From positions 1-54,489 of the forward strand of contig JACIWW010000020.1 in the NCBI GenBank assembly GCA_014360905.1: a stretch of 54,489 nt of DNA, written 5' to 3'. Below the pieces are notes generated by a model. That model was not told the origin of the DNA. It saw only the letters and a list, made by a program, of their open reading frames with translations, and did no database searches. Position numbers and translations under genes: made by a program. Below are positions 36,121 through 45,499 of the stretch, in pieces; position 1 is the stretch's first letter; every line of letters starts with the position of its first letter. Origin of the DNA: Chloroflexota bacterium. GTDB taxonomy: Bacteria; Chloroflexota; Anaerolineae; UBA2200.

Positions 36121-38520
36121 GTGATGACCCTTTTCTACCTTGCCTGTGCCTGGCTGCTGGGTATTTATCTCAGTTCTCTTATTCACCCTCCCGTGTGGGG
36201 CATTGCAGTGGCAGCCGGGGCATGCCTCGCGGTCTTTTTTATTCTGCGCAGGCAAATCCGTGTGCAGCTTTCGCAAACCAGAGCGATACAGCTCGCCAGC
36301 ATCTATTTCTTGATCCTACTGCTGGGCATTTGGCGCTATGATCTGGCACGTCCCACCCTGGTACCTGGACCACTGGCTGCCTACAATGAAGGTGAAAAGG
36401 TCGTGCTGCAGGGCATTGTTGTAAATGAGCCGGTGGCCCGTGACCGTTCAACTAGGCTGCAAGTCTCAGTATCCAGGCTCAAGGCTGGTGATTTGTGGAT
36501 GCCTATGCAGGATCAGGTCCTAGTGCAGATCCATAGCTATAAGACGTATCGTTATGGCGACGAACTAGAGATCCAAGGCAAGCTCCAGACGCCAAGCGAT
36601 TCCGATGGTTTCTCCTACCGCACCTACCTGGCCAGAAAGGGCATCCATTCGCTGCTCAGCTATCCTCACATCACGCTCCTAGCACGCGATCGAGGCAAGC
36701 GCCTGCCGGCTGTGCTCTATGCCATAAAGCGGCGCACGCAAAGCGTTATCGCGAGCATTCTTCCTGAGCCAGAGGCGTCTTTGCTGATTGGCATTTTGCT
36801 TGGCAGTGATGAGGGCATCCCGCGTTCTTTGCTGGACAAGTTCCAGGCTACCGGCACGGCGCACATTATTGCTATCTCTGGGTTCAATATTGCCATCATC
36901 TCCGCGGCATTGGTCAAAGTATTTACCCGCATGCTGCCGCGCTATGTGGCGTTGTTCATAGCAGTAGGCGCGATTGCACTTTATGCTGTTCTGGTCGGCG
37001 CTGATCCCCCAGTGGTGCGCGCGGCGATCATGGGTGGCCTGGCAGCATTGGCTTTGATCGTCGGACGGCCAAGCCATGCCCTGACGAGCCTGTTCGCTGC
37101 AGCCTGGTTGATGACGGCATGGCAGCCATTTCTCTTGTGGGACGTTGCTTTTCAGCTCTCTTTCGCCGCCACCTTGGGCTTGATTGTGTACGCTGAAAAG
37201 CTCCAAAGAGGGCTTGAAAACGCACTCTGTCGGTTTGTCCCTGTGGAAACTGCCCAGCAGGTAACGCGGCTGCTCAACGACACTCTGTTGGTCACATTGG
37301 CCGCGATGATTACGACCTTGCCCCTGCTCATGTATCACTTCCAGCAGTTCTCACCGCTCAGTTTGATTGCCAACCTGCTTATCCTGCCAGTGCAGCCTGC
37401 TATCATGTACCTCGGCAGCACTGCTGCCATAGCCGGGCTGTTGTCGCTACCTATGGGAAGATGGCTTGGCTGGGCAGCATGGTTATTCTTGACTTACACC
37501 ATCCGTGTCGTGGAGATCATGGCCCAGTGGGTGCACATTTCTGGGACGATAAGTCAGGTCAATCCTGCGGTTTATTTGGCTTACTACGCCATTTTGCTTC
37601 TCCTCAGTTTGAGGCCAGCAACAAATCTCTTTGCTTCGGTAAAGGCAGTACTGAGGCGTCTGCTGCACCAAGGGTTGACACGCAAACTGACTGCCTCGGC
37701 CCTGGCCATTGTCGCTATTCTAGTGTGGATGGAAGTAGCCCATTTGCCTGATGGCAAACTCCACGTGGTGTTCTTGGATGTGGGCCAGGGTGATGCCATC
37801 CTGGTGCAAACGCCAACGGGCAACCGCCTGCTGATAGACGGTGGCCCCAGTCCCGCTGCGCTGCTTGCAGCTTTTGGACGGCGATTGCCCTTCTGGGACC
37901 GACGGATAGACCTTATCCTGCTTTCACACCCGCATGATGACCATCTGTACGGGCTGCTACCCGTGGTGGAAAGGTACCAGGTCAGACAGGTGTTGATCAG
38001 CACTGCTACTTGCAATTCGCCACTGTGTGAGCAATGGCAGCAGCTCCTCCTAGAAAAGGATATCCCAGTGATGACGGTCGAACAGGCCATGCAAGTAGAC
38101 CTGGGCGATGGTCTAACCATGGAGGTATTGCCTCCTATCAATGGAGATGCCGATAAGCTCGACCAGACATCACTTGTCGCTCGCCTAGCCTGGCAAGAGA
38201 TATCCTTTCTGTTCACGGGCGATCTGGAGGCTGACCATCTGCTTGCTTTGCAGGATGCAGGGTGGTCATTGGACTGCACTGTGCTTAAGGTTCCTCACCA
38301 CGGCAGCGACCAGGCCATCAACGAGGCTTTGTTGGCTACGATCCATCCTGACATCGCAATTATCTCTGTAGGAGCGGATAACCGCTTTGGTCATCCCGCA
38401 GAGACGACCTTGTCGTGCCTAGATCATGCGGGGATACAGGTCCTGCGCACGGATCAAGTAGGAACCATGGAGGTGATTGCAGATGGACAGCATTGCCAGG
38501 TGCGGTCAGGGAAGCGTTGA
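36121..38520 (+). CDS. comEC: ComEC/Rec2-type DNA uptake channel protein
   Basis: The product is the membrane channel for single-stranded DNA in natural transformation. The 799 residues include an N-terminal DUF4131-type region with soluble OB-like part (about 30-200), a Competence domain of many membrane segments (about 220-490, starting SLLIGILLGSDEGIP and containing HIIAISGFNIAIIS), and a C-terminal metallo-beta-lactamase domain (about 550-790: LDVGQGDAILVQTP, SHPHDDHLYG near 601-610, VPHHGSDQA). The start is GTG 36121 or the adjacent ATG 36124. No other com genes are in view. Confidence 0.95.
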   Translation: MMTLFYLACAWLLGIYLSSLIHPPVWGIAVAAGACLAVFFILRRQIRVQLSQTRAIQLASIYFLILLLGIWRYDLARPTLVPGPLAAYNEGEKVVLQGIVVNEPVARDRSTRLQVSVSRLKAGDLWMPMQDQVLVQIHSYKTYRYGDELEIQGKLQTPSDSDGFSYRTYLARKGIHSLLSYPHITLLARDRGKRLPAVLYAIKRRTQSVIASILPEPEASLLIGILLGSDEGIPRSLLDKFQATGTAHIIAISGFNIAIISAALVKVFTRMLPRYVALFIAVGAIALYAVLVGADPPVVRAAIMGGLAALALIVGRPSHALTSLFAAAWLMTAWQPFLLWDVAFQLSFAATLGLIVYAEKLQRGLENALCRFVPVETAQQVTRLLNDTLLVTLAAMITTLPLLMYHFQQFSPLSLIANLLILPVQPAIMYLGSTAAIAGLLSLPMGRWLGWAAWLFLTYTIRVVEIMAQWVHISGTISQVNPAVYLAYYAILLLLSLRPATNLFASVKAVLRRLLHQGLTRKLTASALAIVAILVWMEVAHLPDGKLHVVFLDVGQGDAILVQTPTGNRLLIDGGPSPAALLAAFGRRLPFWDRRIDLILLSHPHDDHLYGLLPVVERYQVRQVLISTATCNSPLCEQWQQLLLEKDIPVMTVEQAMQVDLGDGLTMEVLPPINGDADKLDQTSLVARLAWQEISFLFTGDLEADHLLALQDAGWSLDCTVLKVPHHGSDQAINEALLATIHPDIAIISVGADNRFGHPAETTLSCLDHAGIQVLRTDQVGTMEVIADGQHCQVRSGKR

Positions 38521-38571
38521 TAGAGCCTGCTCTTTGCAAGGGCTTTGTCAAAAGAGGGTAGAGTGAGTATA

Positions 38572-39531
38572 ATGTCCAGGTGTATGGCCATCTTTTGTGT
38601 GCTTCTAGTGCTCCTCGCCGGTGAACTTCTGCTTCGTGTGTACCACCAGCAGACGTTAAGGCAGAGGCTCCCTATAGACTTGCGCGAGGAAACCCGCGCA
38701 TTGACCTGGGATGAGATCAAGGACAAATATCGCATCGTTTGCCTGGGGGATTCCATTACGTATGGCGAAGACCTGCCTTATGCTCAAACTTATCCCGCTG
38801 TGCTGGCTGATTTGCTGAGGCAAAGGCATGCCAACCTCGATGTCGTGGTGATCAATTCCGGCGTTCGGGGCCATACCGCAGTACAAGGACTGGCTCGTCT
38901 GGAGCGCGACGTGCTATGGTACAAGCCACATGTCGTCCTTATTGCTTTTGGCTTGAACGATGGGCGGTTGGGCTATTGGCCGCTGGACCCGATTCGCGAA
39001 CGCCAGATGCGCGGCAGTCCTGGATGGCGGGGACGAGTGGCGGCGCTTTTGCAGCGTAGCCATCTTTGGCTGACTCTTCGCGCCCGAACCCGGCGCCTGC
39101 TGCTGCGGCTGGGCTGGCGTGAGCGATTGCCAGAAGTGCGTATGGAGGGTGAACCCCAGCCACGGGTCTCGCGTGAGGGGTTTGCCATAGCCCAAGAGCG
39201 CCTGATAGAAGGAATAAAGCAAAATGGTTGCACTGCGCTGTTCCTTATGACGACCACTCCTGTGACGGAGGCATTCGATGCCTACCTGGACGCGGTCCAG
39301 CATCAACGTCAATTGTCCATTTATGAGGAATACAATCGCATTATCCGAGAGACCGCAGCAAAGCATGGTGTTTGCCTGCTGGATTTGCACAGCATCTTCA
39401 GCAACTATCAGTCGGAACAGCTCTCATTGCTGGCGGAAGATGGCGTGCACCTGACAGCGGCTGGTGAGCGCCTTGTTGCTCAGAGTGTATTGCAGGCACT
39501 GGAGGAGAATGGCCTGCTCGTAAGCAAATGA
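38572..39531 (+). CDS. SGNH/GDSL-family hydrolase, membrane-anchored or exported
   Basis: The product is an esterase or acylhydrolase of unknown substrate. The 319 residues start with a signal/anchor (about 5-22) and contain block I CLGDSITYGED with nucleophile Ser61, block III GLNDGR near 128, and the catalytic dyad DGVH (Asp290, His293). An in-frame TTG at 38545 and GTG at 38563 are alternative starts; ATG 38572 gives a normal signal segment, but the ribosome site (GAGGG at 38554) would fit the GTG about as well. It follows comEC by about 50 bases. Confidence 0.85.
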   Translation: MSRCMAIFCVLLVLLAGELLLRVYHQQTLRQRLPIDLREETRALTWDEIKDKYRIVCLGDSITYGEDLPYAQTYPAVLADLLRQRHANLDVVVINSGVRGHTAVQGLARLERDVLWYKPHVVLIAFGLNDGRLGYWPLDPIRERQMRGSPGWRGRVAALLQRSHLWLTLRARTRRLLLRLGWRERLPEVRMEGEPQPRVSREGFAIAQERLIEGIKQNGCTALFLMTTTPVTEAFDAYLDAVQHQRQLSIYEEYNRIIRETAAKHGVCLLDLHSIFSNYQSEQLSLLAEDGVHLTAAGERLVAQSVLQALEENGLLVSK

Positions 39532-39550
39532 TACCAAAGGAGGTCGAGCA

Positions 39551-41362
39551 TTGAAGAGGTTCTTGTCAGGCAATGAAGCTGTAGCCTGGGGGGCATGGGA
39601 AAGCGGGGTGCACGTGGCGGCTGCCTATCCTGGCACACCCAGTACTGAAATCCTGGAGACCTTTGCGCCGATGCCCGATGTATATGCAGAGTGGTCCCCC
39701 AATGAAAAGGTCGCACTCGACGTAGCAGTGGGGGCTGCTTATGCCGGCAGCCGTGCCATGGCGGTGATGAAGCATGTCGGACTGAACGTGGCAGCGGATA
39801 GCTTCTTCTATGCTTCTATGACTGGGCTGGAAGCTGGCTTGGTCATCGTCAACGCCGATGACCCTTTCATGCACAGCTCGCAGAACGAACAGGATAACCG
39901 CCGTTATGCCAAATTTGCCCGCATACCCTGCCTGGAACCAAGCGATAGCCAGGAAGCCCATGATTTGGTAGGCGTTGCCTTGGACATCAGCGAACAATTC
40001 GACACGCCGGTGATGTTGCGCCTGACCACCCGCATCTCCCATTCCAGCAGCTTGGTGGAATTGCAGGGCGTACGCCCTCCAGCACGTACGGAAAAGCCAC
40101 CTTACCGTATTGACACGACCAAGTACGTCATGGTGCCTGGCAACGCACGACGTCGCCATCCGGTGATCGAAGAGCGGGTTACCAAGCTGGCCCAATTCGC
40201 TGAGACATTTCCCTACAACCGTATGGAACTCAAGGACCGTGCATTGGGCATTGTATCCAATGGCGTGGCCTACCAGTACGCGCGCGAGGTCTTCCCAGAA
40301 GCCTCGATGCTCAAGTTAGGCATGACCTACCCCGTGCCGGCCAAGATGCTGCGCGAGTTTGCTTCTCAGGTGGAACGCCTCATCGTGATCGAAGAGTTGG
40401 ATCCATTCCTCGAGGAAGAGATTCGTTTGTTAGGCATAGCAGTGGAGGGGAAGAGCATTTTCCCCATTTGCGGTGAGTTGGATCAGCAGGTGGTGCGCGA
40501 GTGTGCCATCAAAGCAGGATTGTTGCCTCCTTCTGCGCGTGTCCCGGTTGTCACGCCAGAGAAAGGGCCGCTGCCATCTCGCCCTCCTATTTTATGTCCG
40601 GGATGCCCGCATCGTGGCACGCTCTATGTGGCGAAGAAGCTTGGATTAGTGGTGAACGGGGACATTGGCTGCTATACCTTGGCTTTTCAACCACCGCTGG
40701 GTGCGCTGCATACGTGCGGTTGCATGGGGGCAAGCATTGGCGTAGCGCATGGCGTGGCGAAAGCTGGCATTGCCCAGCGCAATATCGCTGCTCTAGGCGA
40801 TTCCACCTTTTTCCACACGGGCATGCCTGCCTTGCTCAACGTGGCTTACAACCGCAGTAATGTCACCACCATTATTCTCGACAATCGCACCACAGCTATG
40901 ACCGGCCATCAACAGCATCCAGGTACAGGACGCACACTGCAAGGAAGGGAGACGGTGCAGGTAGAATTTGAAGCGTTGGCCCACGCTATGGGCATTCAGC
41001 GCGTTCACACGGTGGATGCCTACGATCTAAAGGCAGTAGAGGCAGCGCTCAAGGACTGCTTAGAGGCTGATGAACCTGCCTTGATCGTTGCTCGACGCGA
41101 GTGCGCGCTGATGCCTGAAGCAAGAAAACAGTGGATGCCCTTGCAAGTGAACGCTGAGCGCTGTAATGGCTGTGGACTTTGTTTTCGCATAGGCTGCCCC
41201 GCGGTGGTCAAGAGCGGCGAGCTGGATGCCAAGACGGGCCGTCCAAAGGCGCGCATTGACCCACTGCTATGCACCGGTTGCGAAATTTGTGCTCAGGTAT
41301 GTACACGTCGGGCAATCCTTTTCCGTCATCAACTGATTGAGAACAAGGAGCAGCAACAATGA
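39551..41362 (+). CDS. iorA: indolepyruvate:ferredoxin oxidoreductase, alpha subunit
   Basis: The enzyme oxidatively decarboxylates aryl-pyruvates to aryl-acetyl-CoA, reducing ferredoxin, in anaerobic amino-acid breakdown. The 603 residues have the pyrimidine-binding domain (AAYPGTPSTEILETF, ALDVAVGAAYAGSRAM), a TPP domain (LCPGCPHRGTLY; GDSTFFHTGMPALLNVAYN), and two C-terminal iron-sulfur motifs with Cys538, 541, 544, 549 and Cys574, 577, 580, 584. The start is a TTG after AAAGGAGG. It overlaps iorB by 4 bases. Confidence 0.95.
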   Translation: MKRFLSGNEAVAWGAWESGVHVAAAYPGTPSTEILETFAPMPDVYAEWSPNEKVALDVAVGAAYAGSRAMAVMKHVGLNVAADSFFYASMTGLEAGLVIVNADDPFMHSSQNEQDNRRYAKFARIPCLEPSDSQEAHDLVGVALDISEQFDTPVMLRLTTRISHSSSLVELQGVRPPARTEKPPYRIDTTKYVMVPGNARRRHPVIEERVTKLAQFAETFPYNRMELKDRALGIVSNGVAYQYAREVFPEASMLKLGMTYPVPAKMLREFASQVERLIVIEELDPFLEEEIRLLGIAVEGKSIFPICGELDQQVVRECAIKAGLLPPSARVPVVTPEKGPLPSRPPILCPGCPHRGTLYVAKKLGLVVNGDIGCYTLAFQPPLGALHTCGCMGASIGVAHGVAKAGIAQRNIAALGDSTFFHTGMPALLNVAYNRSNVTTIILDNRTTAMTGHQQHPGTGRTLQGRETVQVEFEALAHAMGIQRVHTVDAYDLKAVEAALKDCLEADEPALIVARRECALMPEARKQWMPLQVNAERCNGCGLCFRIGCPAVVKSGELDAKTGRPKARIDPLLCTGCEICAQVCTRRAILFRHQLIENKEQQQ

Positions 41363-41976
41363 GCGAGCGATCCACAGAGCAGACTCCGATCAATTTCCTC
41401 CTTGCTGGGGTAGGCGGCCAGGGCACTATCCTTGCCAGTGATATATTGGCTGCTGTCGGTTTGTCCATCGGTCATGACGTGAAGAAATCCGAAGTGCATG
41501 GCATGGCACAGCGCGGGGGCAGCGTGACCAGCCAGGTGCGCTGGGCGGATAAGGTCTATTCCCCCTTGATTGGGCTGGGCGAGGCGGACTTTTTCCTCGC
41601 TTTTGAGAAGCTGGAAGCCCTGCGGCACATCGAAATGCTGCGTCCGGGCGGCACGGTGCTGGTCAATGACTATGCGATCCCGCCCCTTTCGGTGAGCTCT
41701 GGCAACGACGACTACCCGGATAACGCACGCATCGAACGGATCTTGAGCGCCGTAACCACACGCTATTATTGGGTGCCGGCCATTGCGTTGGCTGAGAGCC
41801 TAGGCAATGCCAGAGTGAACAATGTCGTGCTTTTGGGTGCCTTATCCCACTTCCTTCCCCATGTTCCCCTCGCGGTATGGCTGGAATCTGTCCGTGAGCG
41901 TGTTCCGCAACGATTTGCCGATTTGAATGAGCGGGCCTTCCTGGCGGGACGAGAGGCGATGGAAAAAGATCGATGA
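41359..41976 (+). CDS. iorB: indolepyruvate:ferredoxin oxidoreductase, beta subunit
   Basis: This is the gamma-type (POR_N_gamma) partner of IorA. The 205 residues begin with FLLAGVGGQGTILASDILA. They include EVHGMAQRGGSVTSQVRWA and the SPLIGLGEADFFLAFEKLEA segment, all typical of IorB. Translation is coupled to iorA by an ATGA overlap. pyrG follows after 27 bases. Confidence 0.95.
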   Translation: MSERSTEQTPINFLLAGVGGQGTILASDILAAVGLSIGHDVKKSEVHGMAQRGGSVTSQVRWADKVYSPLIGLGEADFFLAFEKLEALRHIEMLRPGGTVLVNDYAIPPLSVSSGNDDYPDNARIERILSAVTTRYYWVPAIALAESLGNARVNNVVLLGALSHFLPHVPLAVWLESVRERVPQRFADLNERAFLAGREAMEKDR

Positions 41977-42003
41977 TCAAACGACTAATGGACTAGCGAT
42001 AAA

Positions 42004-43611
42004 ATGGCTAAGTATATTTTTGTTACCGGTGGCGTGATTAGTTCGGTGGGCAAAGGCGTCACAGCAGCCTCTATTGGACGGCTGATCAAGAGCCGCGGCG
42101 TGAGCGTCTCCATTCAGAAGCTGGACCCCTATCTCAACGTGGACCCAGGCACACTGAGTCCCTACCAACATGGCGAGGTGTTTGTGCTGCAGGATGGCAG
42201 CGAGACTGACCTCGATTTAGGCCACTATGAACGTTTCATTGATGAGAACCTGCTAGCGTCAAGCAACGTGACTACAGGGCAGGTCTACTCCGAGGTGATC
42301 GCCAAGGAGCGTCGGGGGGACTTTTTAGGAGGCACGATCCAGGTGATTCCCCATATTACCAATGAGATCAAGCGCCGCATTGGCCGCGTGGCAGCGGAGA
42401 CAGGGGCAGAGGTGGTTATTGTCGAGGTAGGGGGTACGGTTGGCGATATTGAGGGCCAGCCCTTTCTGGAAGCGATCCGCCAGATGCGCAAAGATGTAGG
42501 GCGTGAAAATGTGCTCTATGTGCATGTCACTTACGTTCCCTACATCAGCACCACTGGCGAATTGAAGAGCAAGCCCACCCAGCATTCGGTAATGCAACTG
42601 CGCAGTTTTGGCATCCAGCCCGATGTGATTGTCTGCCGCTCTGATTATGACATAGACGAGGCCTTGAAGGATAAGATATCCCTCTTCTGCGATGTGGAAA
42701 AACGTGCCGTGATCCCTCTGGTTACGGCCAAGACCGTATACAAAGTGCCCCTTATCCTGGAGGAAGCAGGACTTGGACAATTCATCAGTGAGCGCCTGGG
42801 CTTGCCCTCAGAGCCTGATCTGACTTTCTGGCGTCATCTGGTAGCTGAGATCGAGCGCCCTAAGCCCGAGCTACGCATTGCGATCGTAGGCAAGTATGTA
42901 GCGCTCTTGGATGCCTATATCAGCGTGCGCGAAGCCTTATTCCATGCAGCGCTTGCTCATGGCTATAGCACACGCATCGAATGGATTAGTTCGGAGGACC
43001 TGGAGAGGGGGCGCGGCTTGGAGCGCCTGGAGCAGGTAGCAGGCATCATCGTGCCAGGCGGCTTTGGCTATCGGGGCATCGAAGGCAAGATCATCGCTGC
43101 CCGTTATGCCCGCGAGCATAAGAAGCCCTACTTAGGTTTGTGCTTGGGCATGCAAGTGATGGTCATCGAACTGGCGCGCCATGTGCTGGGCAGTGATGAG
43201 CCCAATAGCACGGAATTTGACCCATCTACCAAATATCCGGTGATCGATCTGATGCCAGAACAGCGGGCAATCACGGATATGGGCGGTACCATGCGCCTGG
43301 GGGTCTATCCGTGCCAGATGGTTCCAGGAACCAAGGTGGCTGCCGCATACGGAGAGCCACTGGTGTACGAACGGCATCGGCACCGCTTTGAGTTGAACAA
43401 CCAATACCGTGACTTGTTGGCAAGTGCGGGTATGGTGTTCAGCGGGCTCTCGCCAGATGGACGGCTGGTGGAGATCGTGGAATTGCGTGATCATCCCTGG
43501 ATGGTGGGATGCCAATTTCACCCTGAATTCCGATCGAGACCGGGCAAACCGCATCCCCTATTCAGTGGCTTTGTGGAAGCAGCGATACAATATACCAAGA
43601 GTGATGAGTGA
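42004..43611 (+). CDS. pyrG: CTP synthase
   Basis: The enzyme makes CTP from UTP, ATP and glutamine. The 535 residues hold the synthase domain ([51 protein letters not shown]) and the class I glutamine amidotransferase domain with the nucleophile Cys380 (LGLCLGMQV) and the His-Glu pair in CQFHPEF. Length and order are normal. It sits between iorB and the transaldolase-like gene. Confidence 0.97.
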   Translation: MAKYIFVTGGVISSVGKGVTAASIGRLIKSRGVSVSIQKLDPYLNVDPGTLSPYQHGEVFVLQDGSETDLDLGHYERFIDENLLASSNVTTGQVYSEVIAKERRGDFLGGTIQVIPHITNEIKRRIGRVAAETGAEVVIVEVGGTVGDIEGQPFLEAIRQMRKDVGRENVLYVHVTYVPYISTTGELKSKPTQHSVMQLRSFGIQPDVIVCRSDYDIDEALKDKISLFCDVEKRAVIPLVTAKTVYKVPLILEEAGLGQFISERLGLPSEPDLTFWRHLVAEIERPKPELRIAIVGKYVALLDAYISVREALFHAALAHGYSTRIEWISSEDLERGRGLERLEQVAGIIVPGGFGYRGIEGKIIAARYAREHKKPYLGLCLGMQVMVIELARHVLGSDEPNSTEFDPSTKYPVIDLMPEQRAITDMGGTMRLGVYPCQMVPGTKVAAAYGEPLVYERHRHRFELNNQYRDLLASAGMVFSGLSPDGRLVEIVELRDHPWMVGCQFHPEFRSRPGKPHPLFSGFVEAAIQYTKSDE

Positions 43612-43645
43612 TGATTGGGAGCCGGAGCACGCCTCACTCCTCACT
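43600..43645 (+). other. hairpin spanning the pyrG stop
   Basis: AGTGATGAGTGA (43600-43611) can pair with TCACTCCTCACT (43634-43645) at 11 of 12 positions around a 22-base loop. It covers the pyrG stop codon and lies just before the ribosome site of the next gene. No T-run follows, so it is not a classical terminator. Confidence 0.45.
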
Positions 43646-43667
43646 CTACCATCCCAAAGGAGGAGCC

Positions 43668-44414
43668 ATGGAAATCTTTCTCGATACCGCGAAACTGGAC
43701 GAAATTCGCGAAGCAGTGAAACTAGGAATTATTAGTGGGGTAACGACTAATCCCAGTCTGATGATGCGTGCGGGGCGCGGAGACTATAGAGAGGTTACAC
43801 GCGAGATCTGCTACCTGGTGCAGAATCCCATCAGTGCCGAGGTGGTGAGCCTCGATGCAGAAGGGATGTTGGCTGAGGCTAAGGAAATCGCCACCTGGTC
43901 GCCACACGTCGTGGTCAAGGTTCCTACCATTGCCGAGGGTCTCAAGGCAATGAAAATGATCAGCCGCGAGGAAGTGGACCTGGATCGGCTGTGCCAAGGT
44001 TGCCCATGGCTGGGGAAGTGCGACACGAGCATTGAACTTGCCCGAGAATTAGCATCTTCGTGGGGCATCCGCATCAACGCCACTTTGGTCTTTTCACCGA
44101 ACCAGGCATTGTTCGCCGCCAATGCTGGGGCCGATTTTGTCTCGCCCTTCGTGGGACGGCTCGATGACATCGGTGAGGATGGCATGCAGGTCGTTGCCGA
44201 TATTGTCCAGATCTTCGAGACCTATGGTATAGATACCCAGGTCATCGCTGCCAGCATCCGCCACCCTCTGCATATCACGCAGGCAGCGCTGGCTGGCGCG
44301 GACATCGCCACCGTGCCCTATGATGTCCTGATGAAAGCGCTCAAACATCCCCTGACCGACATTGGGGTAGAGCGCTTCCTGGCAGATTGGGCAAAGGTGA
44401 AAGGGAGCAAATAG
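43668..44414 (+). CDS. transaldolase / fructose-6-phosphate aldolase-like protein with Cys-rich insertion
   Basis: The product is a class I aldolase of the small transaldolase (FSA/MipB) group. The 248 residues begin [20 protein letters not shown]. They carry [15 protein letters not shown] and the Schiff-base Lys84 in VVVKVPT, and [19 protein letters not shown] follows. Relatives are usually about 215-220 residues. Here about 25-30 extra residues (about 99-128) carry Cys109, Cys112 and Cys118 in [11 protein letters not shown]. The start at 43668 after AAAGGAGGAG is preferred to a 43608 reading lacking family similarity. It lies between pyrG and the U32-like gene. Confidence 0.87.
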   Translation: MEIFLDTAKLDEIREAVKLGIISGVTTNPSLMMRAGRGDYREVTREICYLVQNPISAEVVSLDAEGMLAEAKEIATWSPHVVVKVPTIAEGLKAMKMISREEVDLDRLCQGCPWLGKCDTSIELARELASSWGIRINATLVFSPNQALFAANAGADFVSPFVGRLDDIGEDGMQVVADIVQIFETYGIDTQVIAASIRHPLHITQAALAGADIATVPYDVLMKALKHPLTDIGVERFLADWAKVKGSK

Positions 44415-44463
44415 TAGGAATCTTGTACTTTGCCTAATCACATTCCAAAGAAGGAGGAGAACA

Positions 44464-45414
44464 ATGAAGTTCGACCATGTGATCAAAGCTATGGAGAAAG
44501 CGGGCATTCCAGGGCGTGATGCCTATGACTTGCCCACGAGCACGAAGCGCTTTCCAGACGGTGCTTGGTACCGCATGGAGGTGTCCGGAGTCGAGCGCCC
44601 ACAAGTGCTTGAAGCCGTGGTGGATGAAGCGGGAAAACGCAAGATGCCCATTCACCGCCTGATTTCCGTGGTGATGGGCGCCACCCTCTTGGACAAGGCG
44701 GAACTGCGCGATTTTGCTCAAATCGCTGCCAACGCCAAAATGGAGGTGATCCTCACCCCCGGCCCTCGCTCGGCTTGGGATACAGGACGCCAATTGGTTA
44801 CCCCAGAGGGTGGCCTTTCCGGCCTGCGCTTCCGCGGCTCTGACCAGTTGCGCTATGTCATCGCCGACATCATGCGCTGCATAGACCTGGGCTTTCGCGG
44901 TTTCCTGGTCATAGACGAAGGGTTGCTCTGGCTACTGAACGAAATGAAGAAGAACGGGGACATACCGCGCGATGTGGTGTTCAAAGTCTCTATCTATGCC
45001 GGGCACGCCTCGGCCGCTGGTGGCAAACTCTTGGAGATACTGGGCGCGAGTACATTCAATCCCTTGGGTGATCTCTCGCTGCCACAGTTGGCGTCCATCC
45101 GTCAGGGCTGCAACATCCCGCTGGATTTGCACATCTACCTGGCGGAGTCCTTTGGCGGATACAACCGCTTCTACGAAGGACCTGAGATGGCTCGTCTCTG
45201 TGCTCCCTGCTACTTCAAGATCGAGCCTGGGCCAGCCTGTGCGGCAGGGCCTGGGGCGCTGTACAAACCATGGACGAGCGTGGATGCCTTGGCTTTCCTA
45301 GCGCGCGAAAAGGTCAAATACGCGCAGATCATCCACGAACTGATCCAGGAGAACTTCCCAGAGGCGACTATGTCAGGCATCGGTCCGGCGGATTTGGCGA
45401 TTCCCAAGCCATAG
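44464..45414 (+). CDS. U32-peptidase-like TIM-barrel protein of unknown function
   Basis: I recognise this as a protein type often annotated as U32-family peptidase, but no catalytic evidence is visible. The 316 residues run through alternating hydrophobic strands and helices, with conserved-looking blocks GRDAYDLPTSTKRFPDGAWY, TPGPRSAWDTGR, GLSGLRFRGSDQLRYVIADI, DEGLLWLLNEM and YFKIEPGPACAAGPGALYKP. No membrane segment is present. AAGGAGGAG precedes the ATG. It lies between the transaldolase-like gene and the first aldolase-Fae fusion, so a role in carbon-skeleton metabolism is plausible. Confidence 0.65.
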   Translation: MKFDHVIKAMEKAGIPGRDAYDLPTSTKRFPDGAWYRMEVSGVERPQVLEAVVDEAGKRKMPIHRLISVVMGATLLDKAELRDFAQIAANAKMEVILTPGPRSAWDTGRQLVTPEGGLSGLRFRGSDQLRYVIADIMRCIDLGFRGFLVIDEGLLWLLNEMKKNGDIPRDVVFKVSIYAGHASAAGGKLLEILGASTFNPLGDLSLPQLASIRQGCNIPLDLHIYLAESFGGYNRFYEGPEMARLCAPCYFKIEPGPACAAGPGALYKPWTSVDALAFLAREKVKYAQIIHELIQENFPEATMSGIGPADLAIPKP

Positions 45415-45474
45415 GGCAAAAGAGCCGCATCCTTCTGTGAGTTTGATACCACGCTACAGGATGCGGCTCTTGCC
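45415..45474 (+). promoter_or_regulatory. strong hairpin before the first aldolase-Fae gene
   Basis: AAGAGCCGCATCCT (45420-45433) and AGGATGCGGCTCTT (45458-45471) form a perfect 14-bp stem around a 24-base loop, with GGC/GCC flanks adding 3 pairs across a small bulge. It ends 26 bases before the start codon. There is no T-run, so it is either a weak terminator of the upstream genes or a leader structure of the fusion gene. Confidence 0.6.
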
Positions 45475-45499
45475 AACTTATCTCAAAGGAGAGAATGAA

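Noticed and set aside
43600-43645. Terminator after pyrG
   Set aside because: The stem overlaps the stop codon, has a 22-base loop and no T-run, and the next gene follows closely with its own ribosome site.
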